Below are positions 12,235 through 22,570 of a stretch of 26,942 bases of DNA, in pieces. Made by a program: the position numbers and the translations under genes. Below the pieces are notes generated by a model. It was not told the origin of the DNA. It made no database searches and was given only the letters and a program-made list of their open reading frames with translations. This DNA is from Cruorifilaria tuberocauda (Eukaryota > Nematoda > Chromadorea > Rhabditida > Onchocercidae): NCBI GenBank assembly GCA_013365365.1, contig JABVXU010000669.1, positions 1 through 26,942 on the forward strand, read 5' to 3'. Positions within the stretch are counted from its first letter, which is position 1. Each line of letters begins with the position of its first letter.

Positions 12235-15200
12235 TCAAACATCTAAAATTTCTTTTTTCACTTCCATTGGCGCCATAAAATGAATTTCTGGAATTTGTCC
12301 TTCATAAAGACATCCTTCGGAATATACTGGTGCAACATTATTGATAGGTCGATTGTAGAAACCTCCTGAAAAATATGTTGAGACCATTGCAAACAGAATT
12401 ACTTAAATAAAAAAATAAAACAGGAAAACAGAATAAAACAGGAATAAAACATGAAATTGTCTGGAACAGATGAATCATACCGATAGCATCGGTGTACACA
12501 GCAGGACCACGTGTCATACCTCGACGTATACCATTTGGATCATCGTTGTGAAAGGCGAACATCGCCACGGATGATTGGTCGACAGATGGAGTGGTACCAG
12601 TACAGTTTTGTTCAATTGCACCACCGGATCCAACATAAACAAGAATATCTTCCTGACCATTACCGCCCGCAAATGTTTCAACTTCTTCCTAGAACATTAT
12701 TTTTACATTAATTTAAATAATTGGTATCTCAAATTTTAATAAAATCAATACCATGTAAATAATCCGATATTACTCCATTTAATGGTAACTGCAAAATTTC
12801 ATTTGCATTTTGGAAAAATGAGCAATTGAAGAAACAAACCTTGAATATCACAGTTGCCCTATATGGTACATTTGCTACCACTCGTGCAGGTTTTTTAAAA
12901 TGTGCAATGAACGCGCGTCCATCACCATACGTACCTTTCAATGTTGCTGATGCAAAATCAGTTGCCTTTGTCTGACCAGAAGCAGCAACCTACCAAATAT
13001 TCATATAAGAGAATTTTGAAATCCAAAAGTGAAAAGCACAAAGATAGCTGCACTATACGCTCCAAATGCAAAAGGCTGCCAAAACTAACTTGTAAAAATA
13101 AAATGAAAAAATTTGATCCAACCACGCAAAATATATACTCCGTAAAGAATATATTACCATGAAAATCAGGATGAAATGAAGACATAACTGTGATCTGCGT
13201 AAAAATAATTACAAATTCCCCACTTTTGAATAAACTTATGAAGGAATTTCAAATCAAAAATGATAGCAATCTTTTAAATAATACAGAACGGAACATGGCA
13301 ACTGCCATTAAAATGCAGGCGGATTTTAAGGTGCCTGATGGTATACTGCAAGTAACTTGCTTAGAAATCTCTAGTTTCCGATTACCAAAAGCTGTTAATA
13401 TAGCTGATAAGCTCTGTTCTTTGCAGATAAGAAAGCACACACTCTCTTTAGCCGATATCATTGGAATGGAAACCAGGCACCACTCAAAAGATTTTTTTAA
13501 ATCTAAATTAGAATTGCGGTAGTACGCATCTGAACTACCTGGAGAAGACAACAGTCACAAGAGTAAACGCACATGTTTTACCGTAAATAAATTCTATAAA
13601 TCCGGAATATTTTTTTAAATACCTTGATAAGAATATTAATTAATAAATATAATAATAAAATGAACTGATTGTTTATTAATTGGAATGCCGTATATACATA
13701 TATATATAAACCTCAACATCAACGGTCGTTTCCCATTCGCTGCCCTCAGCATTCGTTTCATTCTGTACTAAGCCATAGATACCAAGCGCTGTTACCAATA
13801 TTTCGCGATTCACAATGAACCTTGAATTTTTTATAAAACAAGCATTCTTGAAATATTTTAAAGAGCGGTAATTACATATATGTATATGTATATAATAATA
13901 ATTATTATCATTATTATAATCGTCGTTACTGTTATTATTAACCATTAATATTATTGTTATTATCATTATTATTGTTACTATTATCATTGCTATCATTATT
14001 ATTATTATTATTATTATTATCATTATTATTATTATTATTATCACTATTATTATTATTGTTATTTTTAGTATCATTATTATTATTATAAATATTTTTGCCT
14101 CTTTTTTCGAGAAGAAATATATAATAAAGATTTATACAAAAATGATTGATTGATTTTTTTATATCCCATTTCAATCGCTGGAAGAAGAAAACCTACTCAC
14201 CATAATCACATTATAATTTCTAAAATTGAAGATTTTTCTTCGAACCTGTAGCATACATACCGCAGCGTCATACTTCAGAAAACAAAGACAGAGTGAAAAA
14301 AAGAAAGGAGCAAGAAACAGAAAAACGACAGCAAGATTTAACACTGGATGGAATATAAAACAGTGAACTTTGTTGTACATATATAATGAGAAAAGCTAAG
14401 GAAACCACGAAAAAAAAGATTCTTCCTTAATTGTGTTTAGAAACAATTTATAAACGTTATCTCGGCCTACGATTTCTAGTACCAAGATATCAAAAATGAA
14501 AGTCATCTGTACAATAATTTAAAACAAACCAAATTGTACTGCGTTGCTTCTTGCACGTATTCTTATTCAGATTCATGAAACGTCGCACAACATACCGTGA
14601 TCGACTCAAAATTCTTCGTTCTGAAATTCAACACTTTTTTGCGCAAGTTGTGTTATATTAATATTACATTAATCCCATAAAACAAAAAAAAAAACTTTCA
14701 GATTATTCATATTTACAACATTCGAATTCTGCTTACCATGTGTAGGATAGGGCAAATCGATACCCACATGAACCGTGGATGTTACGTAACGGAAGAGAAT
14801 ACCAATTTCCAGATCACTCAAAAGACCGGAGTTTGCTAAACAAAAAACTTCATTTTCACATGAAAAAAATTAAAAACTTTGACGCAGTTCAGTCTGCTAA
14901 TAGAAAATGATTTCAGGATTATAATACTAAATTTAGATCCACATCTTCTATCACTTAATTATCTTTTTTTTCTTAAAAAAATTATTTCTTATAAAAATTC
15001 GCCCATTTTTTTATTCTATCACTTTGGAACTCAAAATTCTATTATTTCACACCTGCTTCACCCAGTTCTTCAACAGTCATCGTCGGGAATCGTACATCAT
15101 TGAGAACATCTTCAACAACAAGCCGTTTATTTTCCGGTGTTTCATCAATTCCACGACGTTTACATTCCTGAAATCAATTCCACGATGCTAGTATTCCTAA

Positions 15201-17962
15201 CTTAGTTTTTCTTCAAAAATCCTAAAGTATAATAACTAAACACTCCTCTTTAATAAATTTTTGCTACTGAAAATAAATCCGACAGTTAAAATGTACCGCT
15301 TCTGCCCAATTACACACTGCTTTAAAAACTGATAATTCTCCCGACGGTGACAACTCTGAACGTTTAACCAATTTCTTTAAGGTTTCAATACTGATGGTGG
15401 TAAGAGCTGAAATACGAACAGTTATTCAATCGCTTCTAAACAACAACCGTTTCCGATTTTAGCATTGCAGAATAAAACAGACCTCAATTGTCATATACTG
15501 ATTTTAATAGGAAATTATAAAATAACGTCAATAACTTTAAATAAATGATATTTAAAATCAACGCAACAGCATCCTTGTGGGAGATTCATGAATTTTTATT
15601 TAAAAGGCTTACAGTCCGATGAAAGTGCTTCGTCGCTTCGTTCATCGATAACTTGATGACATCGATCCAGTAATTCTTCTGAACCAAAATTAACCGCTTG
15701 TTCCAAAAGTGCGACTGCTAAAGACGGTGTCAGTTCACCGAGCAGTTCAACACAATACTTTTCTAATGCTGCTATTTCGAATTTTTTTGCTGCAATATGG
15801 CACTTTAATTTCAGTTTATCAATAAAGCTATGAAAACCGCAACGATAGAGACAAACATATATTTGAAATAAAATCAGTTTAACAAATACCTACCAGCATA
15901 AAGTGTATTAAGTACGGCTGATTCTGCAATTTTAATGGTAGTTTCGTCGAAATCCGAATAAATATAATCAATAATTGTTTGGAAAGCAACTGGATCAACA
16001 TCAGAGAAGTGTATTGTAACTACAGGACAATTCAAATCTGCTATAAAAATACATGCTTAAAAACATCAACTCAGGGAAACTTGTATTTAAATTCAGGTCA
16101 CTATTTTCACATTTTATTTTTTCACATAAATAAGGGATTCAATAAAACCTGTATGAACATTACTAAGTTAAATTTAGCAACATTATACAACTCGCAATAC
16201 TTTGTACGCTAGAAGCAAAAGATCGTAGTGAATTCCAGTTTTTACATTATTTTTAGCATTAAGAATATTAGCCGTAGAAAAGTGTATGAATGCAAGTAAA
16301 AAACAATAATACTCAAAACTATTCAGCTTATACTTACGTCCTTTCCGTTTCTTGATCAATGGTGATGAAGATTCAGTTTCACTGAAAAGCATTTTCTCAA
16401 GTATTTTTGATCCTGCAGCCATCACAATACGATGCGCCTCGAAATGCTGCAATGAAGTCCAAAGTGATGAATGATTAAAAAAATAGATTGAAATCAAAAT
16501 ATGATCAAAATATTACTAAGAATTTAAACAGAATTTAAGCAGGGAATGAACCACAACTTTCTTACAAATGAGCTTTTATGCTGATTAAATGTTCACTAGC
16601 TAATAACGCAGAATATGTTTAAAAACACTGAAATATTGCTTGCGATAATTTTAAAAAACCTTAAATAATAAAAAGAGACTTTATTTTGCTTCATTCATGA
16701 CTTTCATCTTCAATTTGATCTTTGATATTCTTTGCAGACTGAGATGAAACTCCACTCAAAAGCTTCCTATTAGCTATGTCAAATTCTTTGCAAACAGATC
16801 ATCGGTGAAATTAACTAAAGTGTCAAAAAATTCATTAATTCATTTGTATACGAATCTTTTTTCGTACACAAATTTATAAAACAAAATTAAGTGCTAGCGC
16901 ATTAAAATATAAAAATGAAAGATCACTTACTGCAGTATTCGATGTCGAACCAATCACAAAATCAACATCAAAACCGATGCCATTTGCTCTAAGAGAAGTG
17001 ACACGTTCTGCTAATCCCGGTTCTTTTTTAACCACTTCCTTGATAGTTTCAGTTTCCATTTTTTTCGATGGTTCCTCAGGTGGTGCCATATCATAAGCAG
17101 AGAGTGGGCGGCTTGGTGGTGGTGGAACTGACATCTGCTGAACAGAATCTGCTCCTGGCGTAGCAGTCGGCTGAGAAGCCTCAAATTAATTTACCCGACA
17201 TTTTTTTATGAGAAAGATTGAAATAATGCTCGACAAACTATCTTCTGGATATTTTTCCTAAAGAAACACTAAAATCATTTTCATATCCAGTAGTTAGCCT
17301 GCATTATGATGAACTAATATTAACAACAACATATCTGAGATTAGTTTAATGGCAAGAAATTACAGATTATTCATGATACCATTTGAGTCATCGTTGTATT
17401 TCCAGTAGCCACATATGGACTGTTATTCAGGTATGTTCTACCCACTCCTGCTGATCCCGACATAGAGGGCGCTGCTCGGTGTGAAATTGGTCCCACTGCA
17501 CGGTTATATGTTTGATTTCCGTTCGATGCAGTTCCCATAGTTGAAGATGGCGGCTGTGAGTAAGGTCGAGGTTGTTTTGGTCTTAGTGACCTAAAATCAA
17601 AAACGAGCATATGCAAAATAAATCTACCTTTACCACTAATCTTTACCTGGTTTTTTTTCTACGAAGCTGTTTTCAAATAAAGAAAAATACAAAACTGATA
17701 ATGAGAAATCAAATTAATCAAGCACTCCTACTCAAGAAATACTCCATATTTGTCGATGATGACTAAACTACTGATTGATTAACTAATACCTTGCCAGTTA
17801 ATTAGTTTGCTTCTAAAGAACAGAATAAGCTTTAAGTATGTATAGCAACTATTTCGTTCTGCTCGCTTTACATTATCGTCAAATTTACATTACCTATTCC
17901 AAAACGACTAATTAAATACACTGAAATACGAATGATCATATAACTCACCCATCGAATCCCAT
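12235..17962 (-). CDS. BTB-BACK-PHR domain protein (BTBD1/2/3/6 type)
   Basis: Coding exons, 5' to 3': 17962-17949, 17590-17380, 17170-16931, 16446-16338, 16040-15894, 15789-15613, 15406-15297, 15167-15053, 14835-14737, 14620-14596, 13820-13712, 12989-12840, 12688-12481, 12365-12235. They total 1845 nt, 614 residues plus TGA, with every junction in phase. Residues 1-135 are Pro/Ser/Gln-rich. BTB spans about 136-255 (FDVDFVIG, AHRIVMAAGSK, AFQTIIDYIYSDF, LYAAKKFEI). BACK follows to about 400 (CNWAEAECKRRG, EDVLNDVRFPTMTVEEL). PHR covers about 410-610 (ALGIYG, SATLKG, FKKPARVVANVPYRATVIFK, ending GQIPEIHF). Family members serve as Cullin-3 adaptors, and some partner with topoisomerase I; that role is inferred from the family. 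A basic KKRK stretch interrupts the BTB domain near residues 185-190. The ATG at 17962 is chosen because the exon joins in phase and lies 39 nt after a splice-acceptor-like site. Confidence 0.93.
12990..13711 (-). other. intron of BTB gene with long open frames on both strands
   Basis: The intron between the PHR exons 13820-13712 and 12989-12840 contains 13190-13551, where one frame on each strand is open for about 100 codons and base composition is less AT-rich. Skipping it gives an exact family match across the junction, so it is not needed for the BTB protein. It could be a nested gene remnant or an alternative exon; no family is recognised. Confidence 0.4.
13895..14088. repeat. ATT/ATC trinucleotide microsatellite
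   Basis: Nearly 200 bp of ATT units with interspersed ATC and GTT lie in the BTB-gene intron 13821-14595. Open frames here read as poly-Asn or poly-Ile and are not genes. Confidence 0.95.
14596..14620 (-). other. 25-nt microexon of the BTB gene
   Basis: The exon lies between a GAATTTCAG acceptor and a GTATGTTG donor. It contributes 2 + 21 + 2 nt, encoding RRILSRS with split codons at both ends. Without it the exon ending at 14737 (phase 1) cannot join the exon starting at 13820 (needs phase 2), so its inclusion is required by the frame. It lies at the BACK-PHR junction. Confidence 0.8.
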
Positions 17963-17989
17963 TTCTAAGTTGAAAATGTTTAAGTAGCG

Positions 17990-18012
17990 AATCACCTCAC
18001 TCTGAAAGTTAT
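17990..18012 (-). promoter_or_regulatory. candidate trans-splice acceptor upstream of BTB ATG
   Basis: On the minus strand AATAACTTTCAG|AGTGAG places an acceptor at 18002/18001, 39 nt before the ATG at 17962. In nematodes such a site could receive a spliced leader. It could equally be the acceptor of a second exon after a non-coding first exon. Confidence 0.45.
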
Positions 18013-18118
18013 TTCATAAGAATCATTTAAGAGACACTTGGTAGCCTACTTTCAAAGTGAAAATTTTGAAAATTCCACTTGATACAAACCGTAATTTCGG
18101 ACGAAATAGCACAGATGT

Positions 18119-18400
18119 GTGATTGACCTGTTAACGATGATTGCTCAAAACACATACAATGTGGACAAAGGAAAGGTCAATAGTGACCAGTTCAAAGAGG
18201 TCAATGCCTTCCAGCACATCCCAGGACAAACCCGAGCCAAAGATAAAAATCATCCTCTTTGCGAATCTCGTAAGAGCCCCACAATCGATAGATCAAATAG
18301 GCCGAGCCAATTCGTTCGGTATTTAATGGTGGTGCAAATGCTGTTCTTGAAATGTAAGACCAAATGGGATTTTTGTTGATCCAAAGATATCATGATCTTT
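18119..18400. other. less AT-rich island with nuclear-receptor half-sites
   Basis: This stretch upstream of the BTB start has clearly more G and C than its surroundings. A plus-strand frame is open from 18119 to 18379 and two minus-strand frames are partly open, so coding remnants are possible, but no family is recognised. It also holds AGGTCA-type half-sites: TGACCT 18124, AGGTCA 18174, TGACCA 18184 and AGGTCA 18198. Confidence 0.4.
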
Positions 18401-19022
18401 TTAACTTTGTCTGTGTTATATTTCAAAACTTAAGCTCTGACAGAATTGAGATAGCTTGCAGCAATTGATGCTTTTAAGTAGAAATGAGAGTAAATGTACG
18501 AGAGACTAACTCCAGTTAAGAGAAACGTTCAGGTATGATTCAGTTTGTGAATTCACTTCTTTCCATTTTATTTCACTCCAATTTCAATAATTTTTTTTAA
18601 CATTACTTTGACTTATTAGTGTATGAGTTAATCTTATTCTACCCCAAAATAACACTATAACTTTACGATTACTTGCAGGATGCTTCTCTCAGAAATTGTT
18701 ACTAAAAAACTGTCATTTAAAAACTTATACATAACTTATTAATTATACATAAACTTATACATGCATTAACTTATACATAAACTATTAAAATTGTTCATTT
18801 TTTTCTCCATACAAAAGAGGAAGAAGAGAACCTGAGAAATAACTTTTTAAAAAAAAACAAAAACAACAGAAAAACAAGAAAAATAAAACAACTTACCAGA
18901 AAAAACCAGAAAAACAGTAAAAATAGTCTAATAAAACTTGAAAAAACCGCAAAAAAAAACGATAACAATAACGAAAAGTTTTTAAAAAGCACCAAAAAAA
19001 TAAAAAACAACTAGAAAAAAAG
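18401..19022. other. intergenic, A-rich, no gene seen
   Basis: AT-rich sequence passes into a strongly A-rich strand from about 18790. Minus-strand open frames here read as Phe/Leu/Ser-rich low complexity and are not accepted as genes. A short ACTTATACATAAACT repeat lies at 18722-18783. Confidence 0.6.
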
Positions 19023-19272
19023 ACCAAAAGAACCATAATAAAACCAAAATACAAAGTACTTCTTACTAGTAAACAACAAGCTACACAAATAAATTACAGA
19101 AAAGAAACCTGATACTGAACCAATAACCGAAAAAATGACTAAGAAAACCAAAAGAACCATAATAAAGCCAAAACACAAAGTACTTCTTACTAGTAAACAA
19201 AAACCACTAGCAAACAACAAGCTACACAAATAAACTACAGAAAAGAAACTTGATACTGAACAAATAACGGAG
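19023..19272. repeat. 124-bp tandem duplication, second copy with 17-nt insertion
   Basis: ACCAAAAGAACCATAATAAA starts at 19023 and 19147. Both copies continue through CAAAGTACTTCTTACTAGTA, CAAGCTACACAAATAAA and GATACTGAAC. The second copy has an extra 17 bases after TTACTAGTAAACA, so the offset grows from 124 to 141. The copies are otherwise nearly identical. Confidence 0.9.
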
Positions 19273-19755
19273 AACAAAAACCCACGAAATTGAAAAAAAA
19301 ATCAAATAACCAATTTGCATAAACAATAAACTCTTTAAAAAAAAAGAATATTCAATCATATATGGACATACGACAAATAATACAAACTATAATCGATGCA
19401 GAAGAAACAAAAATCAATCTGAACAAGCCAATTTTCATGCCTACTTTTTTCCTGAAACAGTAACCGGTTTTTTTTAAAAGTCATTCTATGCTATTTTTGT
19501 AAATCAGCAATGTCTCTTGCCTAGGAAATTATTTTCATGACTAAAATTCTCAATCATAGAAAAGAACTAAAGTTACTTATGCTTCCGATTCATGACTTAC
19601 TTATGTTTCCGCTTCATGACTTCAGCATATTCGATATGACAGTATTGTAGAAATTACCATAATATATATCACCATTTTCATTTATAATTATGATAGTGCT
19701 ACTTTGGGGTAGAATTAGACTAAATTATATTTGAAAAGTTATTGAATAGATTAAG

Positions 19756-19892
19756 TGATAATGGAGTGATAAGTTGAATGATAATTTCGAGCGATAACTT
19801 GAGTGATAATTTCAAATGATAAGTTGAGTGATAATTTCGAGTGATAAGTTGAATGATAATTTCGAGTGATAAGTTGAGTGATAATTTCATTT
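19756..19892. repeat. 25-26-bp TGATAA minisatellite
   Basis: Alternating (A/G)GTGATAAGTTGA and ATGATAATTTCG units give about five copies, with a TGATAA word in nearly every half-unit. It lies in the divergent intergenic region between the BTB and ShKT genes. Confidence 0.9.
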
Positions 19893-20820
19893 ATTTATAC
19901 ATCAAATAGTAGTAATAGTGTTTTTTGTACAAAAGCTTTTCATGTTGTAAAAATTCGAATGGAAATTTCTTCATTCTCATACTAGCGATTCACCTGAAAT
20001 TAAGACTTTAAATCTATCAAATCTGCGATTAATTGTTTAGTGAATAGTTTTCTTGTAATAATTTAACTCATAATCATTACTTAGAAAAACGATTGGTAAA
20101 TAGACAATACAAGGAACTGTACTGTATTAACTTCTAACTTTTATAGGAGATTAAGCATTCAAATTTAATTTCACTTTTAGTTTCGAAATTCAGCGTTAGA
20201 TTTTAGAATTATAAAAAGTTCTTATCATTAAAAACTCATAACTTCTAGTCATTACTGAGTAGTTTCCATTAATTTTAGGAATTGATTTGAAATTGGAAAT
20301 CCAGCTTAGATTAGCTGTTACATCAAGCAATTACTTGGTACAAAAAGCTCGAGAGATTAATATTCCAGGTTGCTAATTTGATATCCCATTTGTTTTGATT
20401 TTTTCATAAGTTTCAGTAATTACTTGAATTTTTCCAAAATTAATTGGAATGTTTTCAAATTTCATAAAGAGCATTAAGAATTTCTGGAACTTGCAACTCA
20501 TAGATTATTCGCAATAACTGAAAACTATTAGCATTGTTAGCAATCTTATTTGTAAATAAAATCTTCTAGAAAATTCTGATACTTTATTTTTTCCACAAAA
20601 AAGAAAAATTTTTAAATGATCAAATGTTTAGGATATCAAAAGATATACTTGTACTAATCTTTTTTTGATTTTCAGAGTAAAGAATTAATGTCAACAAAGA
20701 AACGTTAGGTGATAAAAGTAATAATCTAAGTAACGATAAGGCAAAACTTTCATTCCAGTGCATCAGGAAAAACGGATTGCAACAGATGTGCAAACATAGT
20801 ATCGATAACTATCCATAAAT
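19893..20820. other. upstream intergenic, no gene seen
   Basis: AT-rich sequence 5' of the ShKT gene. I see no coding segment, RNA gene or strong repeat. A TGATAAAAGTAATAATCTAA stretch near 20710 adds to the many TGATAA words. Confidence 0.5.
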
Positions 20821-20822
20821 AG

Positions 20823-20845
20823 TTGCATGCTAATGAAGCATGCAA
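20823..20845. promoter_or_regulatory. perfect 8-bp inverted repeat upstream of the ShKT ATG
   Basis: TTGCATGC and GCATGCAA flank a 7-nt loop TAATGAA. Each arm contains TGCATG. The element lies 33 nt upstream of the ATG at 20878, so it could be a DNA operator-like site or, if transcribed, a small RNA hairpin. Confidence 0.55.
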
Positions 20846-20859
20846 GCACTATTTCCTTG

Positions 20860-20877
20860 TTATCAACAGATGCCTAC
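20860..20877 (+). promoter_or_regulatory. candidate trans-splice acceptor before the ShKT gene
   Basis: TTATCAACAG|A ends at 20869, leaving 8 nt before the ATG at 20878. A short leader between acceptor and ATG is typical of spliced-leader-trans-spliced nematode mRNAs. An upstream in-frame ATG at 20833 would instead be excluded from such an mRNA. Confidence 0.4.
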
Positions 20878-22028
20878 ATGAATCTCCAATCAAACATGAT
20901 CCAGATACTGTTCATCGCTTACCTTCTGTCAATTCCTATCAGCAGTCAAAGTGAGTTACAATTTAAGTAAAGTATGATTGATGAACCTTAATTCATCTAT
21001 TTTTCTTCGTACAATCCAGTATACCATTCTTATCAATTTAGGATGTAACAGAGATACAGTATACCATTCTTATCAATTCAGGATGTAACAGAAATACAGT
21101 ATACCATTCTTATCAATTCAGGATGTAACAGAAATACAGTACACCATTCTTATCAATTTAGGATGTAACAGAAATCCAGTACACAATTCTTATCAATTTA
21201 GGATGTAACAGAAATACAGTATACCATTCTTATCAATTTAGGATGTAACAGAAATACAGTACACAATTCTTATCAATTTAGGATGTAACAGAAATACAGT
21301 ATACCATTCTTATCAATTTAGGATGTAACAGAAATCCAGTACACAATTCTTATCAATTTAGGATGTGACAGAAATACAGTATGCCATTCTTATCAATTTA
21401 GGATGTAATAGAACATATCAAAATATGTTAACGGTAGATTGTGATATCTGTGATAACAAATATCTTCCAAGACAACCTCCTATATCACACAAAAATTTTC
21501 ATGTCCAGATATGCAGAATGAAATTAAATTATTCAAAATTACGATTTATCCAACTCTTCTTATTCTTTTATACAATACTGTATTACAGTATCAATTTCAT
21601 TATTACTTACTGTACTAACAAACACATCATAAAACGGTATGTTTGTACTTTAAATATTTGAAAATGATAAAATGATTTTGCTCGATAGCTAAAAAAAGCT
21701 CATGAATTGTTTGATAACAGTGACCAATTTCTGCACCTGTGTGGATTTGGCACCATCTAATCGACCATCCTCTTGTCAACAACTTGCACATCTATGCAAT
21801 AATTCGTTGTATCATGAATTAATGAAAGTGCAATGTCCGAAAACATGTCATCATTGTTCGGAAAATGCTACTTCCGGTAAGTATTTCTGCATCTTCCGGA
21901 ACTTTTCTAAAAACTGATCTAAGTTAAAAATATTTCCAATCATTCTGGCTTGATCAGAAATTTAACTCTATATGCAAAGGATTTTAGGTTCGTGCCAGTA
22001 TAAAGCACCACCAAGTGTACCATCCTAA
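20878..22028 (+). CDS. small secreted ShKT-domain protein
   Basis: Proposed exons are 20878-20950, 21402-21449 (3' end tentative), 21721-21876 and 21988-22028 (TAA), together 106 codons in agreeing phase. Residues 1-24 form a signal peptide (hydrophobic core IQILFIAYLLSIPI). Exon 2 gives only the C-terminal half of a ShKT-like repeat (CNRTYQNMLTVDC). Exon 3 holds a complete six-cysteine ShKT domain, Cys 47, 59, 66, 79, 83 and 86, with the usual CPKTC signature. Exon 4 begins another domain but stops after 13 codons because of a frameshift. ShKT domains occur in nematode secreted and surface proteins as well as in cnidarian channel-blocking peptides; nothing here indicates which role applies. 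The donor of exon 2 (T|GTGATA) is weak, and GTs in other phases exist, so the exon 2-3 junction needs transcript evidence. Confidence 0.68.
21021..21410. repeat. 40-bp minisatellite, ten copies, each with a splice acceptor
   Basis: Units start at 21021 and every 40 bp to 21381. Each contains TTCTTATCAATT(T/C)AG followed by GATGTAA(C/T)AGA, identical to the acceptor and first codons of exon 2 at 21402. The ten potential acceptors fall at 21042, 21082 and every 40 bp to 21402; the second and third have CAG instead of TAG. The array fills almost the whole first intron of the ShKT gene. Confidence 0.95.
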
Positions 22029-22107
22029 TTTGCTCAGTCTGTGCAGTAATCCATGGTACCGGGATTTGATGTTACAACAATGTCCAAAGACCTCGTACTG
22101 TTACTGA
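21988..22107 (+). pseudogene. frameshifted terminal ShKT-like domain
   Basis: After the ATTTTAG acceptor, the frame in phase with exon 3 reads SCQYKAPPSVPS and then TAA at 22026. Immediately afterwards a different frame, 22027-22107, reads LCSNPWYRDLM and QQCPKT, the second half of a ShKT domain, ending in TGA. The shift lies near 22025, where the third domain cysteine would be expected, and is consistent with a small deletion. A second lesion is Ser at the position where the CPKTC signature has Cys (TCG at 22093). This 3' domain is therefore degenerate, and the gene product probably ends at 22028. Confidence 0.7.
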
Positions 22108-22239
22108 ATAGTACGTTGTGATAATAACAACATATATAGAAATCGTTTATCAGTTATCAATCCTAGGAGTTACTGTTGCTTAATTTTTGTTCATAAAAAA
22201 AATTAGTTATGGTCTATTATCATTATCGTTCCAGCATAC

Positions 22240-22535
22240 TTTGCATAGAATACTTCAGGTAATTCAGGTGTACGACAATTCATGAAAACATAATAATTCA
22301 GGTATATGACAATTCATGAAAACATAATAATTCAGGTGTACGACAATTCATGGAAAAATAATACTACATAATATAATGAACAGTTTGCATAGAATACTTC
22401 AGGTAATTCAGGTGACAATTCATGGAAAAATAATACTACATAATATAATGAACGGTTCGCATATAAAATACTTCAGGTAATTCAGGTATAGACATTTCAT
22501 GAAAACATTATACTATATAATATAATAATAAACAA
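22240..22535. repeat. compound minisatellite, about 40- and 70-bp units
   Basis: AATTCAGGTNTA(C/T)GACAATTCATGAAAA units at 22261-22355 are followed by longer units that repeat GCATAGAATACTTCAGGTAA and AATAATACTACATAATATAA. It lies between the converging ShKT and PH-C2 genes. Confidence 0.85.
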
Positions 22536-22570
22536 TATCAAATTTCGTCAAATTCTTCTTGCATCATGAA

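Noticed and set aside
11986..12711. Open frames on both strands near the BTB gene 3' end
   Set aside because: Those above 12235 are other-frame readings of the PHR exons or run through their introns. The one at 11986-12168 has no family features.
13676..14174. Minus-strand Ile-rich and Asn-rich open frames
   Set aside because: Produced by the ATT microsatellite. Only the part 13712-13820 is a real exon.
14171..14380. Minus-strand frame of 69 codons
   Set aside because: It lies in a BTB-gene intron and is not needed for frame continuity. It is hydrophobic low complexity without family features.
18795..19277. Minus-strand Phe/Ser/Leu-rich frames
   Set aside because: They translate an A-rich plus strand and a tandem duplication; composition explains the lack of stops.
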